From Kiloniellaceae bacterium (GTDB taxonomy: Bacteria > Pseudomonadota > Alphaproteobacteria > Kiloniellales > J153), in NCBI GenBank assembly GCA_021776055.1, contig JAJFGP010000058.1, forward strand, positions 1 through 33,616: a stretch of DNA of 33,616 nucleotides, read 5' to 3'. The notes under the pieces are model-generated. The model saw nothing but the letters and a program-made list of their open reading frames with translations. It searched no databases and was not told the DNA's origin. A program made the position numbers and the translations under genes. Position 1 is the first letter of the stretch. The number at the start of each line of letters is the position of its first letter. This document shows, piece after piece, positions 21,717 to 30,500 of this stretch.

Positions 21717-22940
21717 CTATATCTGGCGCGGCATCAGCGCGTCTTCGAAGGGAAAGGTCGACAGCAGCTCGCAGCCTTGGTCGGTGATCAAGACCTGTTG
21801 TTCCAACTTCACCCCTTCGTCGCCGCCTACCTCGCCCATATAACTTTCAACACACAAGGTCATGCCAGCCTCGATTCGCGCGTCATAACCGAAATCTTCG
21901 ATGTCCTCGGCGTAGGTGGCATGTGGATATTCATCGCACAAGCCGACCCCGTGCAGCACCACGGAATAGCGATTGGGAACGCAGTTGTCGGGCATCAGAA
22001 AGGCGCGCTCGGCCAAGTCGCGCATGCTCACGCCCGGACGCAACAGATCGGTGTTGTACTGAATCTGATCCCAGGCCATTTGGTAGAGCTGCTGCTGTTT
22101 GGCGTTCGGCCGGCCGGTGCCGCAATAGAAGGTGCGGGAGATGTCCACACAATAGCCATAGGGCCCGATCAGATCCGTATCGAAGCTGACCAGATCGCCG
22201 TTCTGAATAATCCGCTCGCTTGATTCCTGGAACCAAGGATTGGTGCGTTCGCCTGAGCTGAGAAGCCGCGTTTCGATCCATTCGCCGCCCTCGGCGATGT
22301 TGACCTGGTGCAGAATCGACCACAGCTCGTTCTCGCTCATGCCCGGTGTCAGAGCCTCGCGCATGCGCGCCATGCCGCGTTCGCAGACATCGATTGCTTT
22401 TCCCATCAGGGCCAACTCGCCGGCCGACTTGATCACCCGCGCTTGCTCAAGAACCTCCTGTCCGTCGTGGATTTCGATTCCTTCCCGTGTCAGGGCCGCA
22501 GCACCTGCCGGGTCGCAGTGATCGATGGCCAGGCGCTTGTTGCCGCCGCCGTGCGTGCGTACCAGATCAGCAATCTCCGCCGCCCAGATCGCGGCCCGCT
22601 CGCTGACGTGCGGCCCGGCGGCAAAGTAGTACCAGCCGCGGGCCGGGCGCACTTCGTCGACGGTTTCAATGCCGTCGGACAAATGGGCGCAATTGTGGAA
22701 ATCGAAAACAATGACCGGCCCTTCGGTGGAAACGAAGCAATAGCGCGCCGCGTTGTGCAGGGTCCAGACCGCCATATTGCGGCTGTCGGTGGCGTAGCGG
22801 AGGTTGACCGGATCGAAGAGCACGCAGCCGGCATAGTCACGGGCGCGCAGCTGTTCCCGAACGCGTGCTAAACGGTAAGCGCGCACGTCGCGCATGTCCG
22901 TCGCCGCCATCGGGCCGGGGTGAGTTTTGGAATAAGGCAT
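21717..22940 (-). CDS. M24-family metallohydrolase, DddP-like (putative DMSP lyase or Xaa-Pro peptidase homologue)
   Basis: The 407-residue protein starts at ATG 22938-22940 behind AGGAGA; the longer frame lacks a ribosome-binding site. It has the creatinase-like N-terminal domain (YRLARVREQLRARDYAGCVL, then FDPVNLRYATDSRNM) and a pita-bread M24 C-terminal domain. GGEWIETRLL, RTNPWFQE, FDTDLIGPYG, HGVGLCDE and GVKLEQQVLIT resemble the Roseobacter DMSP lyase DddP closely. Metal ligands D254, D256, D266, H330, E365 and E380 and the catalytic candidates Y325 and D336 all fall at a constant offset of 41 from the DddP numbering I recall (295, 297, 307, 371, 406, 421, 366, 377). The N-terminal substrate region differs in places, for example WTLHNAAR where DddP has WNAHNPFR. 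A related peptidase-like clade of unknown substrate therefore remains possible. It is the last gene of a minus-strand cluster. Confidence 0.8.
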   Translation of the reverse strand: MPYSKTHPGPMAATDMRDVRAYRLARVREQLRARDYAGCVLFDPVNLRYATDSRNMAVWTLHNAARYCFVSTEGPVIVFDFHNCAHLSDGIETVDEVRPARGWYYFAAGPHVSERAAIWAAEIADLVRTHGGGNKRLAIDHCDPAGAAALTREGIEIHDGQEVLEQARVIKSAGELALMGKAIDVCERGMARMREALTPGMSENELWSILHQVNIAEGGEWIETRLLSSGERTNPWFQESSERIIQNGDLVSFDTDLIGPYGYCVDISRTFYCGTGRPNAKQQQLYQMAWDQIQYNTDLLRPGVSMRDLAERAFLMPDNCVPNRYSVVLHGVGLCDEYPHATYAEDIEDFGYDARIEAGMTLCVESYMGEVGGDEGVKLEQQVLITDQGCELLSTFPFEDALMPRQI

Positions 22941-23042
22941 TGTGCGTCTCCTCTGCACGAACCTGGTTCCAGTTTTGCCGCGTCGCCCGGCGCGGTCTAA
23001 CGACGGCGCGACGTGCAAATGGCGCGATTTGACCGGCCTCGT

Positions 23043-23426
23043 TTACCGCCGTTCAGGATCGCGGGACAGGCCGCGCGCTTGCAACTCGGCCAGATAGGCG
23101 TTCCAGATCTCGGTCTGGTTCTGGCCCAGATGGTAGAGATATGGCCAGGTGAAGATGCCGGTATCGTGCAAATCGTCGAACTTGATGCGGATGGCGTAGT
23201 TGCCGACCGGTTCGATGGCCATGATGCCCACGTGCCGGCGGTTGGCAACGATCTTTTTATCGCTCGGCCCGTGTCCCTGAACTTCCGCCGAGGGGCTCTC
23301 GACTCGCAAGAGTTCCACCGGATAGGAAAACGAAACGCCGTCGTCGAATTCGACCTCCAGGCGCTTGTCCTGGGCGACGTAGCGGATCTCTTTCGGCCAG
23401 TGGGCGGTGACGAAGGACTCGCTCAT
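23043..23426 (-). CDS. DUF971 family protein
   Basis: The 127-residue protein matches the DUF971 (GBBH-like N-terminal) fold: TAHWPKEIRYVAQDKRLEVE, then FDDGVSFSYPVELLRVESPS. VGIMAIEPVGNYAIRIKFDD and LHDTGIFTWPYLYHLGQNQ are the family's most conserved stretches. The function of stand-alone members is uncertain; some relatives fuse to iron-sulfur carrier or carnitine-dioxygenase domains. No Cys residues are present, so metal-cluster binding by this protein alone is unlikely. It begins 18 nt after the Trm112-like gene stop and is followed by the M24 gene after a 102-nt gap. Confidence 0.9.
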   Translation of the reverse strand: MSESFVTAHWPKEIRYVAQDKRLEVEFDDGVSFSYPVELLRVESPSAEVQGHGPSDKKIVANRRHVGIMAIEPVGNYAIRIKFDDLHDTGIFTWPYLYHLGQNQTEIWNAYLAELQARGLSRDPERR

Positions 23427-23444
23427 GGCCGTCGCTTGCCCGGT

Positions 23445-23633
23445 CTAGTCGTCAAGTTGCCGGGCTTCGTCGGCGAGCATGATGGGGATGCCATCGCGAA
23501 TGGGAAAGGCCAGCCGCGCCTTGCGGCTGATCAGTTCCTGGGCTTGCGCGTCGTACTCCAGAGGTTCCTTGGTCAGCGGACAGACCAGGATTTCCAGAAG
23601 CCTGGGATCGACACCGGATTTTTCTTCGGTCAT
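23445..23633 (-). CDS. Trm112-like small protein
   Basis: The 62-residue protein has the Trm112/YcaR layout: [20 protein letters not shown], then [20 protein letters not shown] and [10 protein letters not shown]. '[12 protein letters not shown]' and '[13 protein letters not shown]' are diagnostic. Only one Cys of the zinc-ribbon remains (CPL), as is common in bacterial copies. In eukaryotes Trm112 activates methyltransferases; bacterial relatives are thought to act as small partner proteins. Its place in a thioredoxin/Lon-domain/DUF971 cluster is common in alphaproteobacteria. Confidence 0.92.
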   Translation of the reverse strand: MTEEKSGVDPRLLEILVCPLTKEPLEYDAQAQELISRKARLAFPIRDGIPIMLADEARQLDD

Positions 23634-23671
23634 GGCCGTATCTGCTCCCGTTCCCTAGCGGATTCTATCCA

Positions 23672-24352
23672 CTAGTGATGCATGTTGTGGCTGCCGTCGC
23701 TGTGCGCCGCAAGTTCCATGATTATGGTCATTGCCGCAACCCGCTCGCGCAAGGTCTGCGCCTCCAGAAGCGCTTGCTTCTCGGCCCCATCGAAGGGGCA
23801 GACCATGGCCAAGGAGGTGACCAGCAGCACGCTCTCGGTTTTCTTGATAGCCGCCCAGTCGCCCTCGATACCGGTGGCGTCGAAGTAGGCGCCGAGTACC
23901 GTGAACAGATGATCACGGTCGATGCCGTTTTCTTCGTCGTCAAGATCGCCTTGGAACCGGCTGTAGTCGGCGGTGACCCGCCGATAGCCGTCGATGCTTG
24001 GTAGCTCCTGCTCCACTTCGAAGCGGATGATACCGGTGAGGGTAATCAGGTTGCGCCCGTCGGGTGTTTCGCTAAAGGCGGTAATGCGCCCGGCGCAACC
24101 GATGTTATAGACATCCGCGGCGCCAATTTCCCCGGCCCCGACATCCTTGGTCGGGTCACGGGGCTGCACCATGCCGATCATGCGCTCGCCGGCCAGGGCG
24201 TCCCGGACCATGGCCAAATAACGTGGCTCGAAAATATTCAGCGGTAACTGCCCGCCCGGCAGCAGCAGGACGTCGCTGAGCGGAAAGATCGGTAGAATGC
24301 GCGGCAGGGTCGCGGTCGTTGCGGCATCCGTATCGGCTGTTGTCCGAATCAT
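23672..24352 (-). CDS. Lon substrate-binding-domain protein (LON peptidase N-terminal-like)
   Basis: The 226-residue protein is a stand-alone Lon N-terminal domain (COG2802 type): LPRILPIFPLSDVLLLPGGQ, then LPLNIFEPRYLAMVRDALAG, followed by RMIGMVQPRD. There is no AAA+ or protease part, so it is not a Lon protease. It may bind unfolded proteins or act as an adaptor; the exact role is unproven. The start overlaps the thioredoxin-like gene stop by 4 nt (ATGA), so the two are probably made together. Confidence 0.9.
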   Translation of the reverse strand: MIRTTADTDAATTATLPRILPIFPLSDVLLLPGGQLPLNIFEPRYLAMVRDALAGERMIGMVQPRDPTKDVGAGEIGAADVYNIGCAGRITAFSETPDGRNLITLTGIIRFEVEQELPSIDGYRRVTADYSRFQGDLDDEENGIDRDHLFTVLGAYFDATGIEGDWAAIKKTESVLLVTSLAMVCPFDGAEKQALLEAQTLRERVAAMTIIMELAAHSDGSHNMHH

Positions 24353-25287
24353 GAAAAGAGAAGCGACGACAACTTGCGCCGCGCCGCCAGGGTATGCGGA
24401 TCGGTCGGACCCCAGGCATCGAAGAATTTGAGAAGCTGTTGCCGCGCCGCCTCCTCGTTCCAGGCTCGGTCGCGGCGAATGATCTCCAGCAGGGCATCCG
24501 CTGCCGCCTCGTTCTCTCCGGCGGCGTGCAAAGCCATGGCTAGATCGAGCCGCGCCTGATGATCCTGCGGGTTCTGCTCCACGCGGGCGGTCAAATCGGA
24601 AAGCGGGCCGGCCTTGGCGCTTTGTTCGGCAAGCTCCAGAGCAGCCTTCGCCGAGGCGAAGGATGGCTTGCCCGTCATGTCAGCGGATAAGGCGTCGAAT
24701 ATCTCACGCGCCGCGGCAATATCGTCGGCCGCCAGATGGCAGCGAATCATGCCCGCCAGCGCGGTTTCGTTGTCCGGCTCGTGCTGGAGCACCTGCCCGA
24801 AGAGCGCAGAGGCGGCGCCGATTTGATTTTCGCTCAAGGCGGTTTGCGCCTGCTCCAGCGCTTGCTCGATGGGCGATGGTCCCGCACCGGCGCCGGCTTG
24901 TTGTAGCAGGCGATCGACGAACTGTTTAATCTCGCTTTCGCTTTGGGCGCCGACAAAACCGTCGACCGGCTGCCCCTGGAAGAACGCATAGACTGCGGGG
25001 ATCGATTGGATGCGCAGTTGGCCGGCCAGGGCCTGATTCTGGTCTATGTCCACTTTGACCAAACGCACGCCGCCGCGCGCCGCCTGAACCACCTTCTCCA
25101 GGGTGGGGCCCAACTGCTTGCATGGTCCGCACCACGGGGCCCAGAAGTCGACGATGACCGGGACCTTCATCGAGGCCTCGATGACGTCCTGGCCAAAGGC
25201 CTCTGTACTGCTGTCCTTGATCCAGTCGGCGGCTTGTTGACCGCCGTTTGCGCCGGTGGACGGGCCGCTGCCGATAATGGTTTCCAT
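24349..25287 (-). CDS. cnoX: Thioredoxin-domain protein with TPR-like C-terminus (CnoX/YbbN type)
   Basis: The 312-residue protein is read from ATG 25285-25287 (METIIGSG...); in-frame ATGs further upstream (25346, 25401) lack better ribosome-binding sites. The thioredoxin domain has VIVDFWAPWCGPCKQLGPTL with the intact WCGPC redox centre, and IQSIPAVYAFFQGQPVDGFV with the cis-Pro. The C-terminal half is helical with tetratricopeptide-like repeats (ALEQAQTALSENQIGAASAL, then FGQVLQHEPDNETALAGMIR). CnoX proteins hold oxidised or unfolded clients for chaperones. E. coli CnoX lacks the second Cys, whereas alphaproteobacterial versions keep it, as here. It overlaps the Lon-domain gene. Confidence 0.88.
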   Translation of the reverse strand: METIIGSGPSTGANGGQQAADWIKDSSTEAFGQDVIEASMKVPVIVDFWAPWCGPCKQLGPTLEKVVQAARGGVRLVKVDIDQNQALAGQLRIQSIPAVYAFFQGQPVDGFVGAQSESEIKQFVDRLLQQAGAGAGPSPIEQALEQAQTALSENQIGAASALFGQVLQHEPDNETALAGMIRCHLAADDIAAAREIFDALSADMTGKPSFASAKAALELAEQSAKAGPLSDLTARVEQNPQDHQARLDLAMALHAAGENEAAADALLEIIRRDRAWNEEAARQQLLKFFDAWGPTDPHTLAARRKLSSLLFS

Positions 25288-25378
25288 GAGATATTCCGAT
25301 TGCTTGCGGTAATTCCCCGCGCCTTGAACGGGTGCCGGCGGGGCCATCGTCAATAGATGGCGCCTTTCGACATTTGGT

Positions 25379-25408
25379 GCAACCCTGGGCCCCTGGGTCA
25401 TGGGTTGC
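25379..25408 (-). terminator. Inverted repeat after the prolyl-tRNA editing gene
   Basis: GCAACCC (25379-25385) pairs with GGGTTGC (25402-25408) across 16 nt, beginning 17 nt after the stop of the upstream minus-strand gene. There is no T-run. It could end that transcript or simply sit in the 137-nt gap ahead of the thioredoxin gene. Confidence 0.3.
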
Positions 25409-25424
25409 GGGCCGCCGTCCCGGC

Positions 25425-25946
25425 TCAGATCCGGCCCATATCCAACAGCTTGGGCGGGTGGCCGATGCTCTCGAGGAAACGGATTAGGTCCGTTGCCGTG
25501 ATCGCCGTGGTCATATGATTGACCAGGGGATGGCAGTTGACCGGCCCGTTTTCCGCCACCGCCGTATCGAGCACGACCTGAACTTGGCCGTCCGTATCGT
25601 TGATGGCGGCGAAAGGGGTAACGGATCCGGGTTCGACGCCTAAATAGGTCATCAGGCGCTCGGCGCTGCCAAAGGAGAAGCGCCCGGCCTCCAAGGCCCC
25701 CGCCAGGGCTTTCAGATCGATCTGCCGGTCTTCCAGGCAGACCACCAGCCACATGGCCCCCTTTTTGTTGCGCAGGAACAGGTTTTTGATGTGATGGCCG
25801 GGCAGCTCGCCGCGCAGGACCTTGGCCTGCTCGACGGTAAAGACCGGCGGGTGACTAACCGTCTGCGTCTCGATGCCGAGTGCCTCGAGCCGCGCCAGCA
25901 GGGTCTCCGGGCTGGTCGGCAGGTTGGCGGGGGTTGGGTCGGTCAT
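25425..25946 (-). CDS. Prolyl-tRNA editing (ProX/YbaK-type) domain protein
   Basis: The 173-residue protein is a single YbaK/ProRS INS-like editing domain: LARLEALGIETQTVSHPPVF, then TVEQAKVLRGELPGHHIKNL and FLRNKKGAMWLVV. The Lys in HIKNLFLRNKKG corresponds to the catalytic Lys of trans-editing enzymes. GSVTPFAAINDTDGQVQVVL and NCHPLVNHMTTAI are later family landmarks. Such proteins deacylate mischarged Ala-tRNA(Pro) or Cys-tRNA(Pro); the PrdX/ProXp-ala branch ('PVFT..EA') fits best by eye. It is the first gene of the minus-strand cluster. Confidence 0.9.
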   Translation of the reverse strand: MTDPTPANLPTSPETLLARLEALGIETQTVSHPPVFTVEQAKVLRGELPGHHIKNLFLRNKKGAMWLVVCLEDRQIDLKALAGALEAGRFSFGSAERLMTYLGVEPGSVTPFAAINDTDGQVQVVLDTAVAENGPVNCHPLVNHMTTAITATDLIRFLESIGHPPKLLDMGRI

Positions 25947-26034
25947 GGGCGATCCTTCGGGACAAAAGGGCTCTTAGCCGTCCGCGGACGGCCTGGCAAG
26001 TGCTGGGTGGCCCCCTATCGCCGCTCTCGATCAC

Positions 26035-26063
26035 GACTTGCAATGGCGGAGAAATGGTATAAT
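26035..26063 (+). promoter_or_regulatory. Promoter of tRNA-Gly
   Basis: TATAAT at 26058-26063 is a perfect -10 hexamer 26 nt before the mature tRNA. A weak -35 (GACTTG at 26035-26040, 17-nt spacer) can be placed. Its position directly ahead of the tRNA supports function. Confidence 0.6.
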
Positions 26064-26089
26064 TTTCCGGCCTGTCGGATGATCCGAGT

Positions 26090-26164
26090 GCGGGCGTAGC
26101 TCAGGGGTAGAGCACAACCTTGCCAAGGTTGGGGTCGTGAGTTCGAATCTCATCGCCCGCTCCA
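26090..26164 (+). tRNA. tRNA-Gly (GCC)
   Basis: The cloverleaf is complete. Acceptor stem GCGGGCG (26090-26096) pairs with CGCCCGC (26154-26160), followed by discriminator T and an encoded CCA (26162-26164). The D-arm region reads AGCTCAGGGGTAGAGC. The anticodon stem CAACC/GGTTG encloses the loop TTGCCAA with anticodon GCC (26122-26124). The T-arm contains GTTCGAATC. It reads GGC/GGT codons. Length is 75 nt including CCA. Confidence 0.97.
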
Positions 26165-26204
26165 TTATCCGGCTGAAATTCTAGAGATTCAGGTTTGTAT
26201 TGCG

Positions 26205-26231
26205 GCGCGCCCGAGTCCTATCGGGGCGCGC
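26205..26231 (+). terminator. GC-rich hairpin after tRNA-Gly
   Basis: GCGCGCCCGA (26205-26214) pairs with TCGGGGCGCGC (26221-26231, one bulged G) around 6 nt, 40 nt past the tRNA. There is no T-run. It may end the tRNA transcript. The remaining bases to 26310 hold no gene that I can support. Confidence 0.45.
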
Positions 26232-26309
26232 GGGTCCTTCAACGCGGCCGGATTGTGTTTTCGTGCTGCATTCTCTTGCGGCCACGGCGGTTCGTGCTAT
26301 CGTTCTCGT

Positions 26310-27443
26310 GTGACCGACGGCCTGCGATCAGAGCGGCTGGCGCTTCCCCTGATGGAAGCTGCAGTGCGCTTAGGTATTAGCGCAGAGGCCCTGCGTCTTC
26401 GCCTGGAAAGGGGAGAGGTGCTGGGATTCGAACGCGACGGCACGTCTTTTGTCTACGTGAATGACCCTGCTGCGGAACGCCGCTTTGGCGGTGCGGCCGA
26501 TGATCTGCCGCCGGGCCTGTCAACCGGCCAGGTGGACCGGATACCATCGGACGGCACATTGCCGGTGGTGGTCGAGTTCCAGAAGATGGAGCTCACCCGC
26601 TTGTTGCGTGAAAACGAACGGCTAAACACCCGTCTCGACCAACTTTTCGAGGAAACGCGCCGCCTGCGGGATATGCAGCAGCGGGAACAGGTGTTGCGTC
26701 AGCAGGAACAGACCCTGCGCCGGCAAATCCAGGAGACCCTGGATCGCCTGACCAGCCGCCCGGCGTTGCCAGCACCGGATGAAACGCCCCCAGAACCACC
26801 TAAGGCGCGCCCGGCGCTGTTGCTGACTCGGACCATGGCCGGGAAAAACTCTAGCAAGAGTCCCGGCAAGAGCCCCAGCTGGAGCCGAGAGGACGCCACG
26901 CGCCGGCCCGGCCCGGCGTTTCTGGCGACCGGGCGCGTTGCCCGTAAGGTCGTCGGCGCCGACCGCCGTGAGCCGCACGCCGTCATGCCGAGGCCCATTC
27001 CAGGCAAACCGGCCGTACGGGATTTTGCCGCAACGCCGGCGCCCGCACCGGTACCGAGTGCCGCCGAGGACGCGGCGATCAGGCCTGAAGAGGCGGCGGC
27101 GCTGGCCGAAATTCTCAATGGTATCGGCCGGTCGCTACGCGATTCGGAAGCATTCCGCCGCTATCCGCCGATCAAGCCGGGATCGGCACCGCAACGTGCG
27201 GGTGACCGTCGTCCCGTTGCTTCCCGGCCCAGTCATGCGCCGGGTCACGCGACAACATCGATGCGCGCAACGGGAGTGGCGGCCGAGTCCCTATCGGCAC
27301 CAAAATCTCTGTCGGAGGAAGAATCCGCCCTGCACGCCATTCTCGATTCCATGGGGCCCACGGCGGAGGATCGGCGCAACGCCGCCCGAGATCTGGGGCG
27401 CCTGCTGCGCAAAGGTTTACCGTCACGGGCCGGTGAGCTCTGA
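26310..27443 (+). CDS. Unrecognised protein with MerR-like HTH, coiled coil and repeated C-terminal motif
   Basis: The 377-residue protein probably starts at GTG 26310 (MTDGLRSERLALPLMEAAVR). Residues about 10-55 resemble a small HTH: LPLMEAAVRLGISAEALRLR, then LERGEVLGFERDGTSFVYV. Residues about 95-150 are a strongly predicted coiled coil rich in Gln, Glu, Arg and Leu (LLRENERLNTRLDQLFEETR and RLRDMQQREQVLRQQEQTLR). A Pro/Ser/Lys-rich basic region follows (about 155-250), probably disordered. The C-terminus holds two similar motifs, EAAALAEILNGIG near 261-273 and ESALHAILDSMG near 338-349. I do not recognise the family. A DNA-binding, self-associating regulator or nucleoid-type protein is an inference. 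The long GC-rich frame with conserved domain order supports a real gene. It is followed by the NAD-GDH after a 102-nt gap. Confidence 0.75.
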   Translation: MTDGLRSERLALPLMEAAVRLGISAEALRLRLERGEVLGFERDGTSFVYVNDPAAERRFGGAADDLPPGLSTGQVDRIPSDGTLPVVVEFQKMELTRLLRENERLNTRLDQLFEETRRLRDMQQREQVLRQQEQTLRRQIQETLDRLTSRPALPAPDETPPEPPKARPALLLTRTMAGKNSSKSPGKSPSWSREDATRRPGPAFLATGRVARKVVGADRREPHAVMPRPIPGKPAVRDFAATPAPAPVPSAAEDAAIRPEEAAALAEILNGIGRSLRDSEAFRRYPPIKPGSAPQRAGDRRPVASRPSHAPGHATTSMRATGVAAESLSAPKSLSEEESALHAILDSMGPTAEDRRNAARDLGRLLRKGLPSRAGEL

Positions 27444-27494
27444 GCGCGACTGTCGGCCCTCCCGTTCCCTCGGCGAATCGGCTAGCTTGATCTA

Positions 27495-27514
27495 TACCAC
27501 TTATGCGCGTGGTA
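27495..27514. promoter_or_regulatory. Small inverted repeat upstream of NAD-GDH
   Basis: TACCAC (27495-27500) and GTGGTA (27509-27514) form a 6-bp inverted repeat with an 8-nt spacer, 31 nt ahead of the GDH start. It lies where a promoter-proximal operator would be expected. A clear -35/-10 pair was not found, so this is only a candidate. Confidence 0.3.
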
Positions 27515-27545
27515 GCCGCGCGCGACCGATAAGGAAGATGCCGCG

Positions 27546-30500
27546 ATGGCAATGAAGGCCGAGCAACGGAAACGCCAATTGATTGATCGCGTGGCCGAGC
27601 GCGCGCGCGACCGGATGGCATCGGCAGGGGCCGAGCTGGCGGAACGCTTTGTGCGTCAGTTCTACGCGCATGTGCCGCCGGACGATATCATCGGCGAGGG
27701 GGCAGACAACCTCTATGGCGCGGCCATGTCGTTGTTGAGCCATGCCCAGGTGCGCGCGGCCGAGACGAGCAAGGTTCGTGTCTATAACCCGCGCCCGGAC
27801 GAGCATGGCTGGAAATCGACCCATAGCGTCGTCGAGATCGTCAATGACGACATGCCTTTCCTGGTCGATTCGGTCACGGCCGAGATTAGTCGGTTGGGTG
27901 CCGAAGTCTTTCTCATTATTCATCCTATTTTGAGCGCCAAGCGCGATGGCAAACGCAAACTTACGGGCTTAGGCGATCCGGGCAAGGCGCCGGCCGGCGC
28001 GGCCGGCGAATCCTTCATGCACGTGCAGATCAGCGAGCAGCCGAGCGAGCGGCACGCGGAAATTGCCGCGGGGTTAATCCAAGTGCTGGCCGATGTGCGC
28101 GCCAGTGTCGAGGATTGGCGGACGATGCGCGAAGGCTTGCTGGCAATTATCGATGATCTGGAAAAGGCACCCCCGGCGTTGCCGGCCCACGAGATCGAAC
28201 AAGGTATCGCCTTCCTAAAATGGATGGACGACGACCATTTTACTTTTCTGGGTTACCGCGAATATAGCTTTGAAGGAAAAGGTGCCGCGGCGCTTGCACG
28301 GATCCAGAAAGAAAGTGGGCTCGGTGTGTTACGCGATGTGGATGTGCCGGTCTTCGATGGCTTGCGCAACTTGGGCGGCCTACCGCCCGACGTGCGCGAC
28401 TTCGTAAAAAAGCCGGAGCTGTTGCGCTGCACCAAGGCCAATCGCCGCGCCACCGTGCATCGGCCGGTCCACATGGACACCGTGGCGATCAAGCGCTTCG
28501 ACTCTAAAGGCCGGGTGACCGGTGAGCGTCTGTTCCTGGGTCTCTTTACGTCCATCGCGTATTCCCGCTCGCCGCATAGCATCCCGTTGTTGCGCGAAAA
28601 GATCGAGCGTGTTGCCAAGGGCGCTGGCCTCGATGCCAAGAGCCATGACGGCAAGGCGTTGATGCATATTCTGGAGACTTATCCGCGCGACGAATTATTT
28701 CAGATCACCGAAGGCGATTTGCTCGAGACCGCCATGGGCATCCTGCATTTGCAGGAACGCCAGCGCATTGCTTTGTTTGTTCGCCGCGATCCGTTCGAGC
28801 GGTATGTGTCATGCCTGGTTTTCGTTCCACGTGATCGCTACGACACGAAGCTGCGCCAAAAGATGCAAGAGCTGATCGCCGCGGCGTACGCGGGCACGAT
28901 CGCCGCCTTCACGACACATCTTACCGACGAGGCGCTGGCGCGCCTGCATGTCATCATCAAAACCACGCGCGGCGAGATTCCCGATGTGGATCTTGCGGCA
29001 CTGGAGCAAAGGCTGATCGAGGCCGGCCGATCCTGGGACGATCGGCTGGAAGAAGCCTTGGTCGCCGACCGCGGCGAGGGACAGGGTTTGCGCCTCTTCC
29101 ACCGCTATGCTCAGGCTTTCCCGAGTAACTACCAGGATCACTTCGATGCGCCCGCGGCGGTTTTCGATATCGCCCGCGTCGAAGAGGCGCTTGGCGACGA
29201 AAAATTGGCGATGAACCTCCATCGGCCGCCGGAGGCCGAGGCGAGCACCCTGCACTTCAAGATCTACATGGCCGGCGCGCCCGTGCCGCTCTCCGACGTG
29301 CTGCCCATGCTTGAGAACATGGGGCTGAAGGTGCTCAGCGAAATTCCCTACAGTATTCTCCCGACGGGCGCCGGCGGGCCGGTGTGGATGCATGACTTTG
29401 CCATGCGCACCCAGGATGGCTCGGCCGTCGATCCGGACACGGTCAAGGAGGCTTTTCACGAGGCCTTTGCCAAGGTCTGGCGCGGTGCCGTCGACAACGA
29501 CGGTTTCAACAAGCTGGTGCTGCGCGCCGGCTTGCGCGCGCGCGAAGTGTTGGTCCTGCGCGCCTATAGCAAATACCTGCGCCAGGCACGCATTCCCTTC
29601 AGCCAGGAATACATGGAACAGACCCTGGCAAACAATCCGACCATCACGCGCCGGTTGGTGGATCTCTTCCTGACCCGCTTCGCGGCGGAACCGTCTGGCA
29701 AGACAGGGGCAGGCAAGACAGGGGCAGGCAAGAAGGGGCCCGGCGAGAAGAAGGTGGGCGACAACGAGGCCCGTGCCAAGGCGTTGGTAGGCGAGATAGA
29801 AACGGCGCTGGAAGCGGTCAGCAATCTGGACGAAGACCGTATCGTCCGCCGCTTCCTGAATTGCATCGAATCCACGTTGCGCACCAACTTCGCTCAGCGC
29901 ACGGCCGAGGGTGAGATCAAGCCCTACCTTTCCTTCAAGTTCGATTCGCGCGCCCTGGACGAGTTGCCGCGGCCGCGGCCGTTTCGCGAAATTTTCGTCT
30001 ACAGCCCGCGGGTCGAGGGCGTGCACTTGCGCTTCGGCATGGTGGCACGCGGCGGCTTGCGCTGGTCGGATCGGCGCGAGGATTTCCGCACCGAGATTCT
30101 CGGCCTGGTGAAGGCGCAGCAGGTGAAGAACGCGGTCATCGTGCCGGTCGGCTCAAAGGGCGGGTTCGTGCTCAAGCGGCCGCCGCCAGCCGAAGCGGGC
30201 CGCGAGGCTTTTCAGGAAGAGGGGATTGCCTGCTACAAGCTTTTCATCTCCGGCCTGCTCGATATTACCGACAACTTGAAAGGCGGTGCCGTGATGCCGC
30301 CGGCCGACGTGGTTCGGCGCGATGGCGACGATCCCTATCTGGTGGTCGCCGCGGACAAGGGGACGGCGACGTTCTCGGATATCGCCAATGGGATTTCACA
30401 AAGCTACGGCTTCTGGCTGGACGACGCCTTCGCCTCCGGCGGCTCCGCCGGTTATGACCACAAGAAGATGGGCATCACCGCGCGCGGTGGTTGGGAATCG

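Noticed and set aside
28809-30026. 405-codon minus-strand frame opposite the GDH gene
   Set aside because: It is an antisense shadow without ribosome-binding site or recognisable domain; the GDH frame is certain.
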